Below, one piece after another: positions 23,601-33,700 of a DNA stretch of 64,000 bases (the stretch's first letter is position 1; each line of letters opens with the position of its first letter). The notes below the pieces were generated by a model, which was given only the letters and a program-made list of their open reading frames with translations, did no database searches and was not told the origin of the DNA. This stretch comes from Hemicordylus capensis (Eukaryota; Chordata; Lepidosauria; Squamata; Cordylidae): contig NC_069662.1 of the NCBI RefSeq assembly GCF_027244095.1, forward strand, positions 10,194,501 through 10,258,500. The letters run 5' to 3'. The translations under genes and the position numbers were made by a program.

Positions 23601-24445
23601 TATGCATCACAAAAGATATAAGCTTCTTGTCTTATGATGAACCATTTGGGATCAGTCTGGCAACTTCTGCTCTTCTTTTCTCTTCCCTCACAGCTTTGGT
23701 GCTTAGGATCTTCATTAAGCACCAGAACACTCCCATAGTCAAAGCTAACAACCGGAACATCACCTACACCTTGCTCTGCTCCCTCCTGCTCTCCTTCCTT
23801 TGTGTTTTCTTATTCATTGGCCAACCTGGAAAAGTGACCTGTCTCCTTCGTCAAACTGCTTTTGGCATCATTTTCTCGTTGGCTGTTTCTTGTGTGTTGG
23901 CCAAAACCATCATTGTGGTTCTGTCTTTCATGGCCACCAAACCAGGATCTAGAATGAGGAAATGGTTGGGGAGACGACTAGCCAACTCCATTGTTCTTTG
24001 CTGCTCTCTTATCCAATCTCTCATCTGTGCTGTGTGGTTGTCAACCTCTCCCCCATTCCCACATTTTGATATGCATTCAACGAGTGAAGAAATTGTATTG
24101 GAATGTAATGAAGGTTCAAATATTATGTTTTCCTGTGTCCTTGGCTTTCTGGGTTTCTTGGCCATTGTCAGCTTCACAGTGGCTTTCCTAGCCAGAAAGT
24201 TACCTGACAGTTTCAATGAAGCCAAATTCATCACCTTCAGTATGTTGATGTTTTGCAGTGTTTGGATGTCCTTTGTTCCGACTTACCTGAGTACCAAGGG
24301 GAAATATATGGTGGCTGTGGAGATCTTCTCCATCTTATCCTCCAGTGCTGGATTACTGATATGTATCTTTTCCCCCAAATGTTATATCATTGTGGTGAGG
24401 CCTGAACTGAATAGCAGGGAAGAGCTAATGAGAAGAAAGAATTAA
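13503..24445 (+). CDS. Vomeronasal type-2 receptor, gene C (complete, six exons)
   Basis: Predicted V2R of 874 aa. Exons: 13503-13723, 17052-17343, 18738-19592, 20939-21166, 22899-23025, 23544-24445. Residues about 1-20 are a signal peptide, 75-500 the Venus-flytrap ligand domain, 515-585 the cysteine-rich NCD3G linker, and 590-840 the seven helices. All junctions are AG/GT and in phase and no internal stop is seen. V2Rs sit in the dendritic membrane of basal vomeronasal neurons and in mammals signal through G-alpha-o and TRPC2. The end of exon 1 is unusual: where the others have RRHP(S/F)EEL this gene has [12 protein letters not shown]. Its upstream block also lacks the TATA-like motif. Two start codons lie in tandem (13503 and 13506). 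Exon 6 has been homogenised with orphan B. An AATAAA lies at about 24515. Confidence 0.9.
14006..14028 (+). repeat. (CCA)n microsatellite
   Basis: Short CAC/CCA run in gene C intron 1; it gives a spurious Thr-rich reading frame. Confidence 0.8.
14537..14563 (+). repeat. (CAA)n microsatellite
   Basis: About nine CAA units in gene C intron 1, next to a short stretch (GTTAGCCACCCCATAACATT) that resembles an L2-like tail. Confidence 0.8.
15440..15575 (+). mobile_element. L2-like LINE 3' tail
   Basis: GTAAACCGCCCTGAGCC followed by GGAAGGGCGGTATAAAA and a (AATAAATA)n tail. This is the usual 3' terminus of L2-like copies in reptiles and recurs with variation across the window. Confidence 0.6.
17052..17343 (+). 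CDS. V2R gene C exon 2
   Basis: 292 nt after TTGCAG. Reads [20 protein letters not shown], later [15 protein letters not shown] and GGPNSY, ending NYKIPQ before GTAAGA. First part of Venus-flytrap lobe 1; frame open. Confidence 0.88.
17571..17606 (+). repeat. (GTA)n microsatellite
   Basis: About eleven AGT/GTA units with one interruption in gene C intron 2. Confidence 0.8.
17991..18212 (-). mobile_element. 5S/tRNA-Ala composite SINE, diverged
   Basis: Reads from the tail (GAACATAGGAAGCTGCC) through the body, a decayed tRNA-Ala part (TTTAGCTGAGCTATGG), and into the 5S-side joint (GAGAATATCTTACAGTGCTC). It therefore shows both head modules in one copy. Gene C intron 2. Confidence 0.7.
18738..19592 (+). 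CDS. V2R gene C exon 3
   Basis: 855 nt, frame 0, starting LTYGSAPV and soon reaching [16 protein letters not shown] and HFRWTWSGL, hallmarks of V2R exon 3. It covers most of both Venus-flytrap lobes. It holds [11 protein letters not shown]-like ([14 protein letters not shown]) and [12 protein letters not shown] motifs and ends HPWQ before GTAATG, a less usual donor. Confidence 0.9.
20555..20912. mobile_element. TIR element just upstream of gene C exon 4
   Basis: Begins TGAGGCTGTTTACACAA and ends TTGTGTGAACAGGCTCA, inverted repeats of about 17 bp. The inside has paired TAGGACAA..CTGTCCTA motifs. The terminus resembles that of the hairpin MITEs (GAGGCTATTCTCAC). No clear target duplication. 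Confidence 0.55.
20939..21166 (+). CDS. V2R gene C exon 4
   Basis: 228 nt (76 codons), the same length as in D, E and F. Reads [20 protein letters not shown], then [15 protein letters not shown] and ends SRFNQ before GTAGGT. End of the flytrap domain, leading to the cysteine-rich linker. A TIR-bearing element ends about 27 bp upstream of the acceptor. Confidence 0.88.
21745..21782 (+). repeat. (CATCTC)n repeat, first of two
   Basis: Hexamer run preceded by ACTGTATTCAACGTGGGAGC. The same flank and repeat recur at 22762, so this is one arm of a local duplication in gene C intron 4. Confidence 0.8.
21814..22304 (-). mobile_element. Hairpin-rich GC MITE, copy 2, TSD AAT
   Basis: Starts GACGCGCTTCACACGATC and ends GGTCGTGGGAATAGCTTC, flanked on both sides by AAT (21811-21813, 22305-22307). 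491 bp, GC-rich, with the paired CCTAGCC and TGCCCTG hairpins of the family. Gene C intron 4. Confidence 0.75.
22308..22645 (+). mobile_element. L2-like LINE 3' fragment
   Basis: Matches the fragment at 48715: TCTTCGCCATGAG, GATCATCTGGAGAGG and CTCTGGAATACATTCCC (the WNxLP end of the LINE reading frame). The GTAAGCTGCCCAGAGATGG tail and (AATAAATA)n follow. Starts directly after hairpin MITE copy 2. Confidence 0.65.
22762..22813 (+). repeat. (CATCTC)n repeat, second of two
   Basis: About eight perfect CCATCT units, preceded by ACTGTATTCAACTTTAGAGC, paired with 21745-21782. Confidence 0.85.
22899..23025 (+). CDS. V2R gene C exon 5
   Basis: 127 nt after GAACAG. Reads [20 protein letters not shown] and later [19 protein letters not shown], ending in one base of the next Asp codon before GTAAGT. 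This is the cysteine-rich NCD3G module that links the ligand domain to the helices. Confidence 0.88.
23544..24445 (+). CDS. V2R gene C exon 6 (seven-helix domain)
   Basis: 902 nt after TTTTCCAG to TAA. Starts [15 protein letters not shown]. Seven hydrophobic segments follow, including [19 protein letters not shown] (TM1), [20 protein letters not shown] (TM2) and [16 protein letters not shown] (TM6). It ends with the class C signature [15 protein letters not shown]. Keeps the family-typical TCLLRQ and AVSCVLAKT that orphan B has changed. Confidence 0.9.
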
Positions 24446-24672
24446 GGAATTTAAAATTCTATAGCTCCAGTTGAGCTACTGTCAGCCATGACTCCATTCC
24501 ATTGGAAGGAATAGAATAAAAGCTGGTCACAACAACTTGGGCCTCTTGTACGCATAGCTATATTCCAATTTAGGAACAAATTACCCCAGAAAATATAAGT
24601 GGAAATCCACATTAAGATACTGTTTTATATTATTTGTGCCATCTGTTGGCATTCCATGAAACAATGAGAAAA

Positions 24673-24857
24673 TAGGGGTGTGTCAGCCAGCTCAATTTGA
24701 ACCAGTTCCAAACCCCTGCTGCTGCTCCTTTCACCACCCTTGTTTTAAGTACCCCTAACTCACCCCTTCTAGTCCTGGAACTGGACCAGACCGCATCAGT
24801 TCGAATTCAGTTCAGATTCTAACTGAACTGGTGTAACTCTTTCCATGCACACCCCTA
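24673..24857 (+). mobile_element. Small hAT-like MITE
   Basis: Starts TAGGGGTGTGTCAGCC and ends CATGCACACCCCTA, the family termini, 185 bp. Rich in GAACCAGTTC/GAACTGAAC motifs. Flanking octamers match only in part. Lies about 230 bp downstream of the gene C stop. Confidence 0.65.
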
Positions 24858-24925
24858 CTGTAAAAAAGCTTTGTAGTTTTTGATACTCCTTTTGTTCTAA
24901 TTTGAAAAAAAGAACAGATTAACAG

Positions 24926-25132
24926 AACACTGCAAGATATTCCCCTCAGGGGATGAAGCCGCTCTGGGAAGAGCAGAAGTTTTCAAGTTCCCTCTCTGGC
25001 TTCTCCAAGATAGGGCTGAGAGAGATTCCTGCCTGCAGCCTTGGAGAAGCCGCTGCCAGTCTGTAAAGACAATACTGAGCTAGATAGACCAATGGTCTGA
25101 CTCAGTATATGGCAGTTTCCTATGTTCCTATT
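24926..25132 (+). mobile_element. SINE of the 5S/tRNA-Ala family, 5' truncated
   Basis: Begins CACTGCAAGATATTCCCC, the joint after the 5S part. It then has the shortened tRNA-Ala module (GATGAAGCCGCTCTGGG), the body with GCTAGATAGACCAATGG and the end TTCCTATGTTCCT. Confidence 0.75.
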
Positions 25133-25529
25133 GCGGTTTTTTTTAAATTCACCTGCATTGTCACAGGTTGCTATAGGGTGGCATGAAGAACATAATCTGA
25201 CATCCTTCTTCTCCAAGTAGATTTCTCTTTTTATTTTCTGTGGTAATTTGCACTTAATTTGGAATTGATCAGTGTCTGGATGGGCCTTGCTCTATTAGTA
25301 TCAGTGACTGGAAGGAAGGCAAAAGGAAGACATGAGGGAAGTATTGTGGGCCACAACTTGATTATTCAACATCTCATACAAATCTGCTGTTGGTCAGATC
25401 AAATCTGCTGTGGTATTTTCTAACTACTTGTAAACTCACAATGTGCACACACATGTGGATATCTGATGCTAAAGAGAAGAACCTTGTCTCTGTCCCTCCT
25501 ATTGACTGTTTCCATATTGTTATTTACTT

Positions 25530-25945
25530 AGAGGGAATATTTATTTTAATTTTTATACCGCCTAATCCAGATGGCTCTAGGCACTTCATATAAATAAAAA
25601 CAGATAAAAACAAAATAAGTTACCCATTAAAACAAACACAAATTTAAATAATTGAAAACCACTTTAAATCACTAAAGTCCAGGTGGAAAAAGATTCCTCT
25701 TTAGGGTTCTTTGAAAGGCTGGTAAAGATCTGAAGCCTCAGATATATATTGGGAGTGCCTTCCACTGTACAAGTAGCGACTACAGAGAAAGGCCAATCCT
25801 GAGTCGTAGCCAAGTGAGTTGGAGGCATTGGAGACGGCCTTCTCTTGATTTCCTTAATGTGCAGTGGGAAATCACACTGAAGAAAGTGCTCTCCAAGTTG
25901 ACCGGGTCTTAAGCCATTTAGGGCTTTAAAGGTAATTACTACTAG
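25530..25945 (-). repeat. LINE 3'-end-like repeat, minus
   Basis: Starts TTTTATACCGCC and shares its ATAAAAACA-type start and TTAGGGCTTTAAAGGTAAT-type end with common reptile LINE/L2 relics. The insert at 63112-63683 is of the same type. Confidence 0.45.
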
Positions 25946-25974
25946 TAATTAGTAATTACTACTAATTACTATCA

Positions 25975-26165
25975 TAAGAACATAAGAACAGCCCTGCTGG
26001 ATCAGGCCCAAGGAGGCCCATCTAGTCTAGCATCCTGTTTCACACAGTGGCCCACCAGATGCCGCTGGAAGCCAGACAGGAGTTGAGGGCGTGCCCTCTC
26101 TCCTGCCATTACTCCCCTGCAACTGGTACTCAGAGGTACCCTGCCCTTGAGGCTGGAGGTGCAAA
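25975..26165 (-). mobile_element. CR1 LINE 3' end
   Basis: AACATAAGAACAGCCCTGC, then CAGTGGCCCACCAGATGCC and GAGTTGAGGGCGTGCCCTC. This is the same 3' terminus as the longer CR1 copy at 51216, read in minus orientation. Confidence 0.75.
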
Positions 26166-26347
26166 TACAAATCACTTTGTATTTGTCTGGAAACTTACTG
26201 GTAGCCAGTGCAACTGTTTTAAAATGATTTTAATTGTTAATTGATTTTAAATTTTTTTAAATGTTTTTCATTGTAAACTGCCCAGAGATGCAAGTTTTGG
26301 GTGCTATAGCAATATTCAAAATAAAATAAAATAAAATAAAATAAAAT
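26166..26347 (+). mobile_element. L2-like 3' tail with (AAAAT)n
   Basis: TTGTAAACTGCCCAGAGATG, GGTGCTATAGCAATATTC and a pure AAAAT run of about six units. Confidence 0.6.
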
Positions 26348-26359
26348 ATGTATTTATCC

Positions 26360-26578
26360 TGTTTTGGCACTTAAAAAAAAAAACCAATTAGGGGGCCTGG
26401 GTGGTTTTAAAAGGTGCCAAATGGCTCTCAATTCAAATTCAAATCAAATTTCCAAAATTTGTATTGAATTTGAATCAAATTGCCCTTTAAAGGGGTGATT
26501 CGATTTCAATTTGAATCACTCAGATCACCCAGATATGAGTCAAATCAATTCTAATTCAAATCAATTTGCACATCCCTA
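26360..26578 (+). mobile_element. hAT-like MITE, left end lost
   Basis: From CCTGTTTTGGCAC to TTTGCACATCCCTA it follows the 3' two thirds of the element at 8255-8603, including the GGCTCTCAATTC and GTGATTCGATTTC parts. The left terminus is missing where it meets the AAAAT tail. Confidence 0.6.
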
Positions 26579-27004
26579 ATTCAGACAGAATTATCTTTGT
26601 GATATATTATATCTCAGCTAATTATTTGAGTTTGGTGGAGCTGGACAACACAAGATTACAATCTTCTCAATTTGGCAGTACTAAACTGAAGAAATTCTCT
26701 TTGCTTACTCTACAGATATTAAATTATACATGTGGATCATTATAATATGAAGATCTATTTCATAATTTTTTTTGAGGGGGAGGGACCTGGAACTTTTGCA
26801 TAATGTTATGCCACCTACACAACTAAATACTTTGCAGCCTTATGACTTTCCCCTTATTTATTTTCTGGTGACCTTTCCTTGCTGTGTGTAATTGCAAGCC
26901 CTGGTATCTCCTGCTATCCCATTTAGGACTGGAGACATCATCTGCTGAACTCTGATAAATACGCTTTTTACTACTTCACAGAGTACACATAACTATGGTT
27001 ATGT

Positions 27005-27165
27005 TATTATCTCCCCTGTAATTATCAAATTAAACATGATTTCTATTTGTTTGGTCCTCAAACTCCCTAAGGACTTCCATTGACTCCTAGCAAAGCTACA
27101 AAGAAAGGCTCAAAAATGCCATAAATATGATCCTCTAGGTGATATTCAGTGCTGGGGTGGATGGT
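27005..27165 (+). promoter_or_regulatory. Candidate V2R promoter block, gene D
   Basis: CCCCTGTAATTATCAAATTA (27013-27032) is a homeodomain-like core shared with F. GCCATAAATATGATCC (27118-27133) is TATA-like and CAGTGCTGGGGTG follows. The ATG lies about 190 bp further on. Confidence 0.45.
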
Positions 27166-27317
27166 GGGGGAATCAGACAAGTTTCTTCCATTTTGATCGC
27201 TGGTGCTTTCTGTTGAACCTTCCAGGGACCCTTCATGACAGGCCATGTCATTCAGTTTGTGAACCATCACAGGAAAAGGCCATGCAGCAACTAAAAGAAA
27301 GATTTTAATGCGAAGTG

Positions 27318-27535
27318 ATGGGGTTTATTGTCATCCTACACTTAGTGCTGTTGGCTGAGGCAGAGTGCAAAGTTCCTGTTTTCAAATGTAGACTCAGTGA
27401 CCCTCTCCCTATTCATCATAAATACTATCAGTCAGGTGACCTCCTTCTTTCCAGCATCATTTCTCAGATGTACATCCTTTCTGACTTGATAACATTCAGA
27501 AGACATCCTTCCCAGGAACTGATTGATGAGCTCAT
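27318..27535 (+). CDS. V2R gene D exon 1
   Basis: ATG at 27318 gives [20 protein letters not shown], a signal peptide, then [20 protein letters not shown] and [12 protein letters not shown]. 218 nt, ending in AT before GTAAGT. The GTG just upstream is in frame but is not a likely start. Confidence 0.86.
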
Positions 27536-30500
27536 GTAAGTAGTTAATTTTAAAATACTGAGTTGGGTCTCACGATCAGTGAAACCCGGTTTGGGGCGGT
27601 GAGTGGGGAGGGAGCCCTGGGCGCCTGGATCGGCCACCCACATGATTGCCAACTCTGTGATGGAGCCGGCGGGGGCTGGGGGGAGCAGGGGCCGACCGGC
27701 CCCCTCAAGCTCCATCATGCCCTCCGCAGGGCATGCTGGCGAGACCCCCGGAGCTGGGAGGCGGCTTTTCGCCTCCCCTCCAGGGGTCTCCTCATGAGTA
27801 GGCGTGGCGCGAAGCCGCGCCGCAGCTACTCACAATCTAGAAAACCAGGTTTGTGGAGCGCTCACTCTGCAAACCTGGTTTTAGGGCAGGGTAACCCGCT
27901 CTAGAACCACCGGCCTCACAGCCGAGCCTGGTGGTTCTTACGATCTGCAAACATCGGGCTAGGCTCTCCTAGCCCAATTTTTGCAGATCGTGAGAATAGC
28001 CCCACTGTCTAGACCAGGGGTCTGCAAACATGGGCCCTCAGATGTTGTTGGACGGAAACACTCATTATCCCCAGCCACAAATAGCTTTGGGATGATGGAA
28101 GTTGTAGTCCAACATCTGGGGATCCAAGTTTCAAAACCCTTGGTCGAGACAATATCAGCACCAACTCCCTCCCAGGGCTAATAGCAGCTTTGAAGAGCGT
28201 GAGTTTCTTCAGGGTTGGATATGGCAGAACAGGGTTAAATGCTCCTTTTCTGCATATGCAGTTCCAGTCTTGATTGGCTCCTCTGTAGCTGTTATTTAAC
28301 TCTTTTAAAAAAGTGCACAGGAACAATCTATGCTGTTAATGTAATGTGTAGTACAACTTCATTTTCATTGCAGAGTAATCACTCAGATCTACCAGTACAT
28401 CTTGGCCTTGGTATTTGCTATAAAGGAGATCAACAGCAATCCTCGGATCTTACAAAACGTCACGTTGGGTTTCCTAATTTATAGTAACTATTTCAGTGCA
28501 AGCTGGACCTATCTGGCCTCCATGGAACTTCTCTCTACACATGGCAGATTCGTCCCTAACTACAAATGCGATTATCAAAGCAATTGGGTGGTAGCGGTAA
28601 TTGCGGGACCTCACTCTGACATTGGCCTCTACACTGCAACCAACCTAGGTATCTACAAGCTTCCACAGGTAAGATGGATGTACAGAGCATGGGGATGTAA
28701 TAAAGCAATGGCCCTTCCTTGACCCTTAAATGTCCAACTGTAATTTAAAGATCAACATTAGCAAGAAAGAAATAAAGTAGTACATCTTGGGGCTATTCTT
28801 ACAATCACAAAAACCAGGCTAGGAAAATCCTAGCCCAATTTTTGTGATCGTAAGAACCACCGGGCTCACAGCCGAGCCCGGTGGTTCTGGAGCAGCTAAC
28901 CCGCTCCTGTAGGCCGCCCCTTAGCCCGGGTTTGCGGTGCGAGCACTCCGCAAACCCGGGCTATCTGCTTGTGAGTAGCCGTGGCGCAGCTCCGCGCTGT
29001 GGCTACTTGCGAGTAGACCCCTGGCCGGGAGGCTTAAAAGCAGCCTCCCGGCTCGAGGGTCTCCCCAGTATGCCCTGCGCGCTCGTGCAGGGCATACTGG
29101 GGCTTCCGGGGGCCATGCGGCCCCCGAGCTCCCCAGCCCCCTCCGGCTCCATCTCGCGGCCGGATATCATGTGGGCGGCCAATCCGGCCACCCAGGGCTC
29201 CCTGCCCACTCGTGAGCGGGGACAGCAGGCTTAGCCCGCTCTTCCTGCTCACCAGGAAAAAACGGGTCTCACTGATCATGAGACCCAGTCCCTTGTGTAT
29301 TGCTTAAGGATAAAATTCTGATCAAGTTAAGTAATCTGTATGCTTCATTTGTATTTGTGAAACAAAACAAATCAAAAGTATTACTTTTCCTATGTGTGTA
29401 GCTACCCATATGAGAAAAGAGAATTTCTCTACAATTTTTAAAGCCACATTAATTTTTTTTGGCTAACAAATATTGCATATATAAAAAAATAACCTCCCTG
29501 GATATTTCCATGTCAGGAGTACGGGTTCAGCTTAGCATTCTTTGTTATATTCTTGTTCTCTGTTTATGGAGGTTCTCTTATGGGAAAGCATTTGCACATG
29601 CATCCCCTCAATGAAGCATGGAGAAACACAGATAGTGGGGCTATTCCCAAGATCAGGCGAAATCGGGCTAGGGGAGCCTAGCCTGATTTTGCCTGATTGT
29701 GGGAGCCATCGGGCTCGCAGGCAAGCCCGGTGGCTTCCAGGCCGTTAACCCGCCAAACTACCCCTCCCCTTAAACCCGGTTTTTCTAATCCTGAGTTGCC
29801 GTGGTGTGGCTCCGTGCTGCAGTAACTCATGAGTAGACCCCCGACCGGGAGGCTTAAAAGCAGCCTCCCAGCTCGGGGGTCTCTCCAGTATGCCCTGCAC
29901 ACTCACGGAGCTTGATCATGAGACCCACCTCGATGTGTAGAAGGAAAGTGTTGATATCCCCCAATGTACCCAGCTCCAGTGAGGCAATGTAGGATACAGG
30001 GGTGTCTGCAGCCCTGGGAGTAAGGCATGAACAGACATAGTGGCCACAGTTCTGGAGTGAGTTTGGCAAATGGCACCACTGGGGCAACATTTTCAATTGT
30101 GGAGTATAGGGACATAGGAAGCTGCCATATACTGAGTCAGGTGATAGGTCCATCTAGCTCAGTATTGTCTACATGGACTGGCAGTGGCTTCTCCAAGGTT
30201 GCAGGCAGGATTTTCTCTCAATCTTATTTTAGAGATTCCAGGGAGGGAACTTGAAACCAAACCGGTGTCACGGCCAGCAAACACTTCCCTATATCTGAGC
30301 ATGCCCCATTCTCAGGCAGTGAAAATGGGGCAATATGGTGTTCGGAGGGTGGAGGTACCTTTTCATGGGAGCAGTGTACACTCAGTAATATTTTTGATTC
30401 TCTTTAAACAAAACACGGTTCATGTGGAGTTGGTGGTGTCAACAGCTCTTGAAGCACTCATCCCGACAGATGGCTCCAACCAGTCATCATTTTCCCCCAG

Positions 30501-30733
30501 AATGTTCCAGCAATTACACTATATCACAAGGGTAGGCATCCTTGGCTCTCCAGTTGTTATAACTAAAACTCCCATCATCCCCAGCCACAATTTATTGATA
30601 GCCAAGATTGTTTGAAGGGGACTTCTCTGTGGGGAAAGTGATCATAGCAATGAAGCCATGCCCAACCTCCTATTAGAAATCTCAAAGTATTAATAAGTAC
30701 CACTGTTGATGGTAGTCAGTTGATTCAGCTGAA

Positions 30734-30786
<53 letters not shown>

Positions 30787-33700
30787 TTATTTTGAAACTA
30801 TCTTTCCCCCTCTTCTTTTTATATTTTCTTTAGCTCACATATGGATCTGCTTTGGTGATGAATAACAACATCCAGACTGCTTTCATCCACCAGATGTTCC
30901 CAAATTGGATCAGTCAGTATAGGGGAATTCTCCAGCTACTGTTGCATTTCAGGTGGACATGGATTGGGGCAATATCTCAAGGTGATGACAACACAGAGCG
31001 CTTTGTACAAAACATACTTCCTATGTTTACCCAGAGTAGAGTCTGCTTTGACTTCATAACAAGGTTTCTAAAAGCATATTTTTCTAATCAGTTATCTGAC
31101 ATGACAACAGAGGGACTTGAAATATTCAACCTTATAATGAAAAGCACCGTCAAAGCAGTCATCATAGATGGTGAAATTGAAACCATGATGACTTTTAGAA
31201 TCTTGTTCCAGCTCTCAGAATTTGAGAATATACGAATGGAAGCAAAAGTCTGGATTATGACAGCCCAGATGGATTTCACATCACTTCCCATCCAAAAGAA
31301 TTGGGACATCAACTTCCTCCATGGAGCTTTATCCATTGCCATTCCAACAAAAGAGTTGTTAGGATTCCAGACATTTCTTGAGATGATAAGCCCTACCTCA
31401 GAAAAAAATGATGGCTTTATCAAGGTTTTTTGGGAAGAGGCATTTAGCTGTTCCTTGCCCAACCCTGGATTGGACAAGGAGAGTGGAGAAATCTGCACTG
31501 AGATGGAGAAACTGGAGACTCTTCCAGTGTCTGTTTTTGAAATGAGGATGACTGGCCACAGCTACAGCATCTACAGTGCTGTCTATGCTGTGGCACGTGC
31601 TCTTCAATCCATGCATTCATCCAAATTCAGACACAGAGCAAGGATGGATGAAGGAAGATGGAGGCTTCTGAGTCAGAAGCGATGGCAGGTATCATTTTGA
31701 GGAGACCAATGCAAAAGAGCTCACCAGATCTCTAGTTGCAGCAACAGACCTCAGACTATGGAGAAAGCTGTCGTACCAAGTTGTGAAATTGAACTGTTGG
31801 CTCAGTTTCAACCTCCATTTTACAGAAAGATGCTCAGGTTTACACCACTGTGAACTTTAAATTATTTTGGTAATGTCTAAACTCTATAAAACAGTCTTAG
31901 AGTAGTAGATGTCTATACAGTCATCCCTCACCAATTGTGAGGGATCAGTTCCAGGAAAACCCTGCGAGTGGTAAATTCACAGTTGGCGAGCGATTGAAAA
32001 TGGGAACTGCAATCGCAAAAAGAGATAAAAATCAAAGAAAAAATACCTCCGTCCCCTAAAATCCCCAAGATTCAGCAAATCCCCAAGATTCAGATTCATT
32101 CACCAAGATTCAATGCCCAAGATACCCCCATGTCTCCTAAAATCCCCAAGATTCAGCAAGATTGGAGATGGAATCCCCAAGATTCCATCTCTTCTTTCCA
32201 CTAAAAGAGATGGAACCTCCAGACATTTTTTTGAACTCTGAAAAATCACTAAAAGGTACTTTTGAACTCCTCCCCACAAAAAATCACTAAAAGTCACGAG
32301 TACTCAGCAGGGTCAGCAAAAGGAATGAGAGGATTGATCCTTTGAACCTCAAAAATCATGAACACCCCCCCCCATCACCAAAAAATCTCACCAAACCCTG
32401 GGTACTTGGGTTGTGGTTGGCGAGACTGGTCACAATTTCCAGACTGGGAAACCGTGCCTGGCAAGGGATGACTGCATAAGTAAATTAGGATTCACAGGAA
32501 TTTCATTGGATAGTTTCATCACCTGCATTAACTAGTGATGTACAAAGCAGTGCTCTATTTCTCCTGATGCTTTCCCATTTTGACTGCTTCTTCATTAGAC
32601 TTTATATTTTCAGGTTTACCCTTCTTTTGATAGTATCTTCTGTGTTTCTTTGTCCTTGTTTTGTTTTGCAAAATGCCATGTCCGTCAATGACTGTGGCAG
32701 ACATCAAGAGCAATGGCATCCTTGTGGAACAAGCAAAATTTGCACTAGCACAAGAAGATAGCTTAGTTACAGTAAAAATTTGCAGGATTACAGTATTGTG
32801 TCATAGTACTATTGCTTAAAAGTTTGCATTATAACAAATAAGGTGGGCCACAGTTGTGTGACTGTTGCACAACCACAAGTATGCCTGCAGAAGCATAACA
32901 CTAGTCTGAGGCACAAGCTCCAGCTTGGTGCAAGTAGTTTGTGCAATAGTTGCGCTAGTCCAACGTTCCTGCACTAATGTTCTGTCGCTTTGGATGCCAG
33001 CTCTTGTATCATGATTCTTAATTTTAATGAACATGATAATAATCACAATAATGAAGTGTCTTGCATCTGAGATCCTTAATTTTTATTACTCAGAGTTAAA
33101 AATATCATACTGTTAAAAATAGCAGTGGTCAGCATAAAGTTTACTAATTAACTATGAGGCGCTTCTCACGATTAGCCCGCTCTCCCTGCAGACAAGCAGT
33201 CAGTCTGCTCCGGGTGGCCAAAATGGCCACCCACACAACTGCTGGCTCCATTACGGAGCTGGCAGGGGCTGGGGGCATTGAGGGCCGCACTGTCCCCGGA
33301 AGCTCCAGCATGCCCAGCATGAGCATGCAGGGCATGCTGGAGAGACCCCTGAGCCGGGAGGCTGCTTTTAAGCACCCTGGTTGGAGGTCTACTCGTGAGT
33401 TGCCACAGCATGGAGTCGCACCACGCCAACTCATGATCGTAGAGCCCGGGTTAGCGGAGCACTCACTCTGCTAACCTGGGCTTAGGAGAGGGCTACTTAG
33501 GTGGGTTAACCGCTTGGAGGCCACCGGGCTCACCTGCGAGCCCGGTGGTTCTCATGGTCAAGTGAAATCGGCTAGGCTCCCCTAGCCTGATTTCGCCTGA
33601 TCGTGGGAATAGCCTCTATATCTCTTAAATATGGAAGATTATCACCTTGTTTATATTTCCACCATTTTCCATCCCTTTTAATTGCTTTTCTCTCCAATTT

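Noticed and set aside
28789-29291. Hairpins as rho-independent terminators or CRISPR-type repeats
   Set aside because: Vertebrate context, dispersed copies with terminal inverted repeats and target duplications; no regular array.
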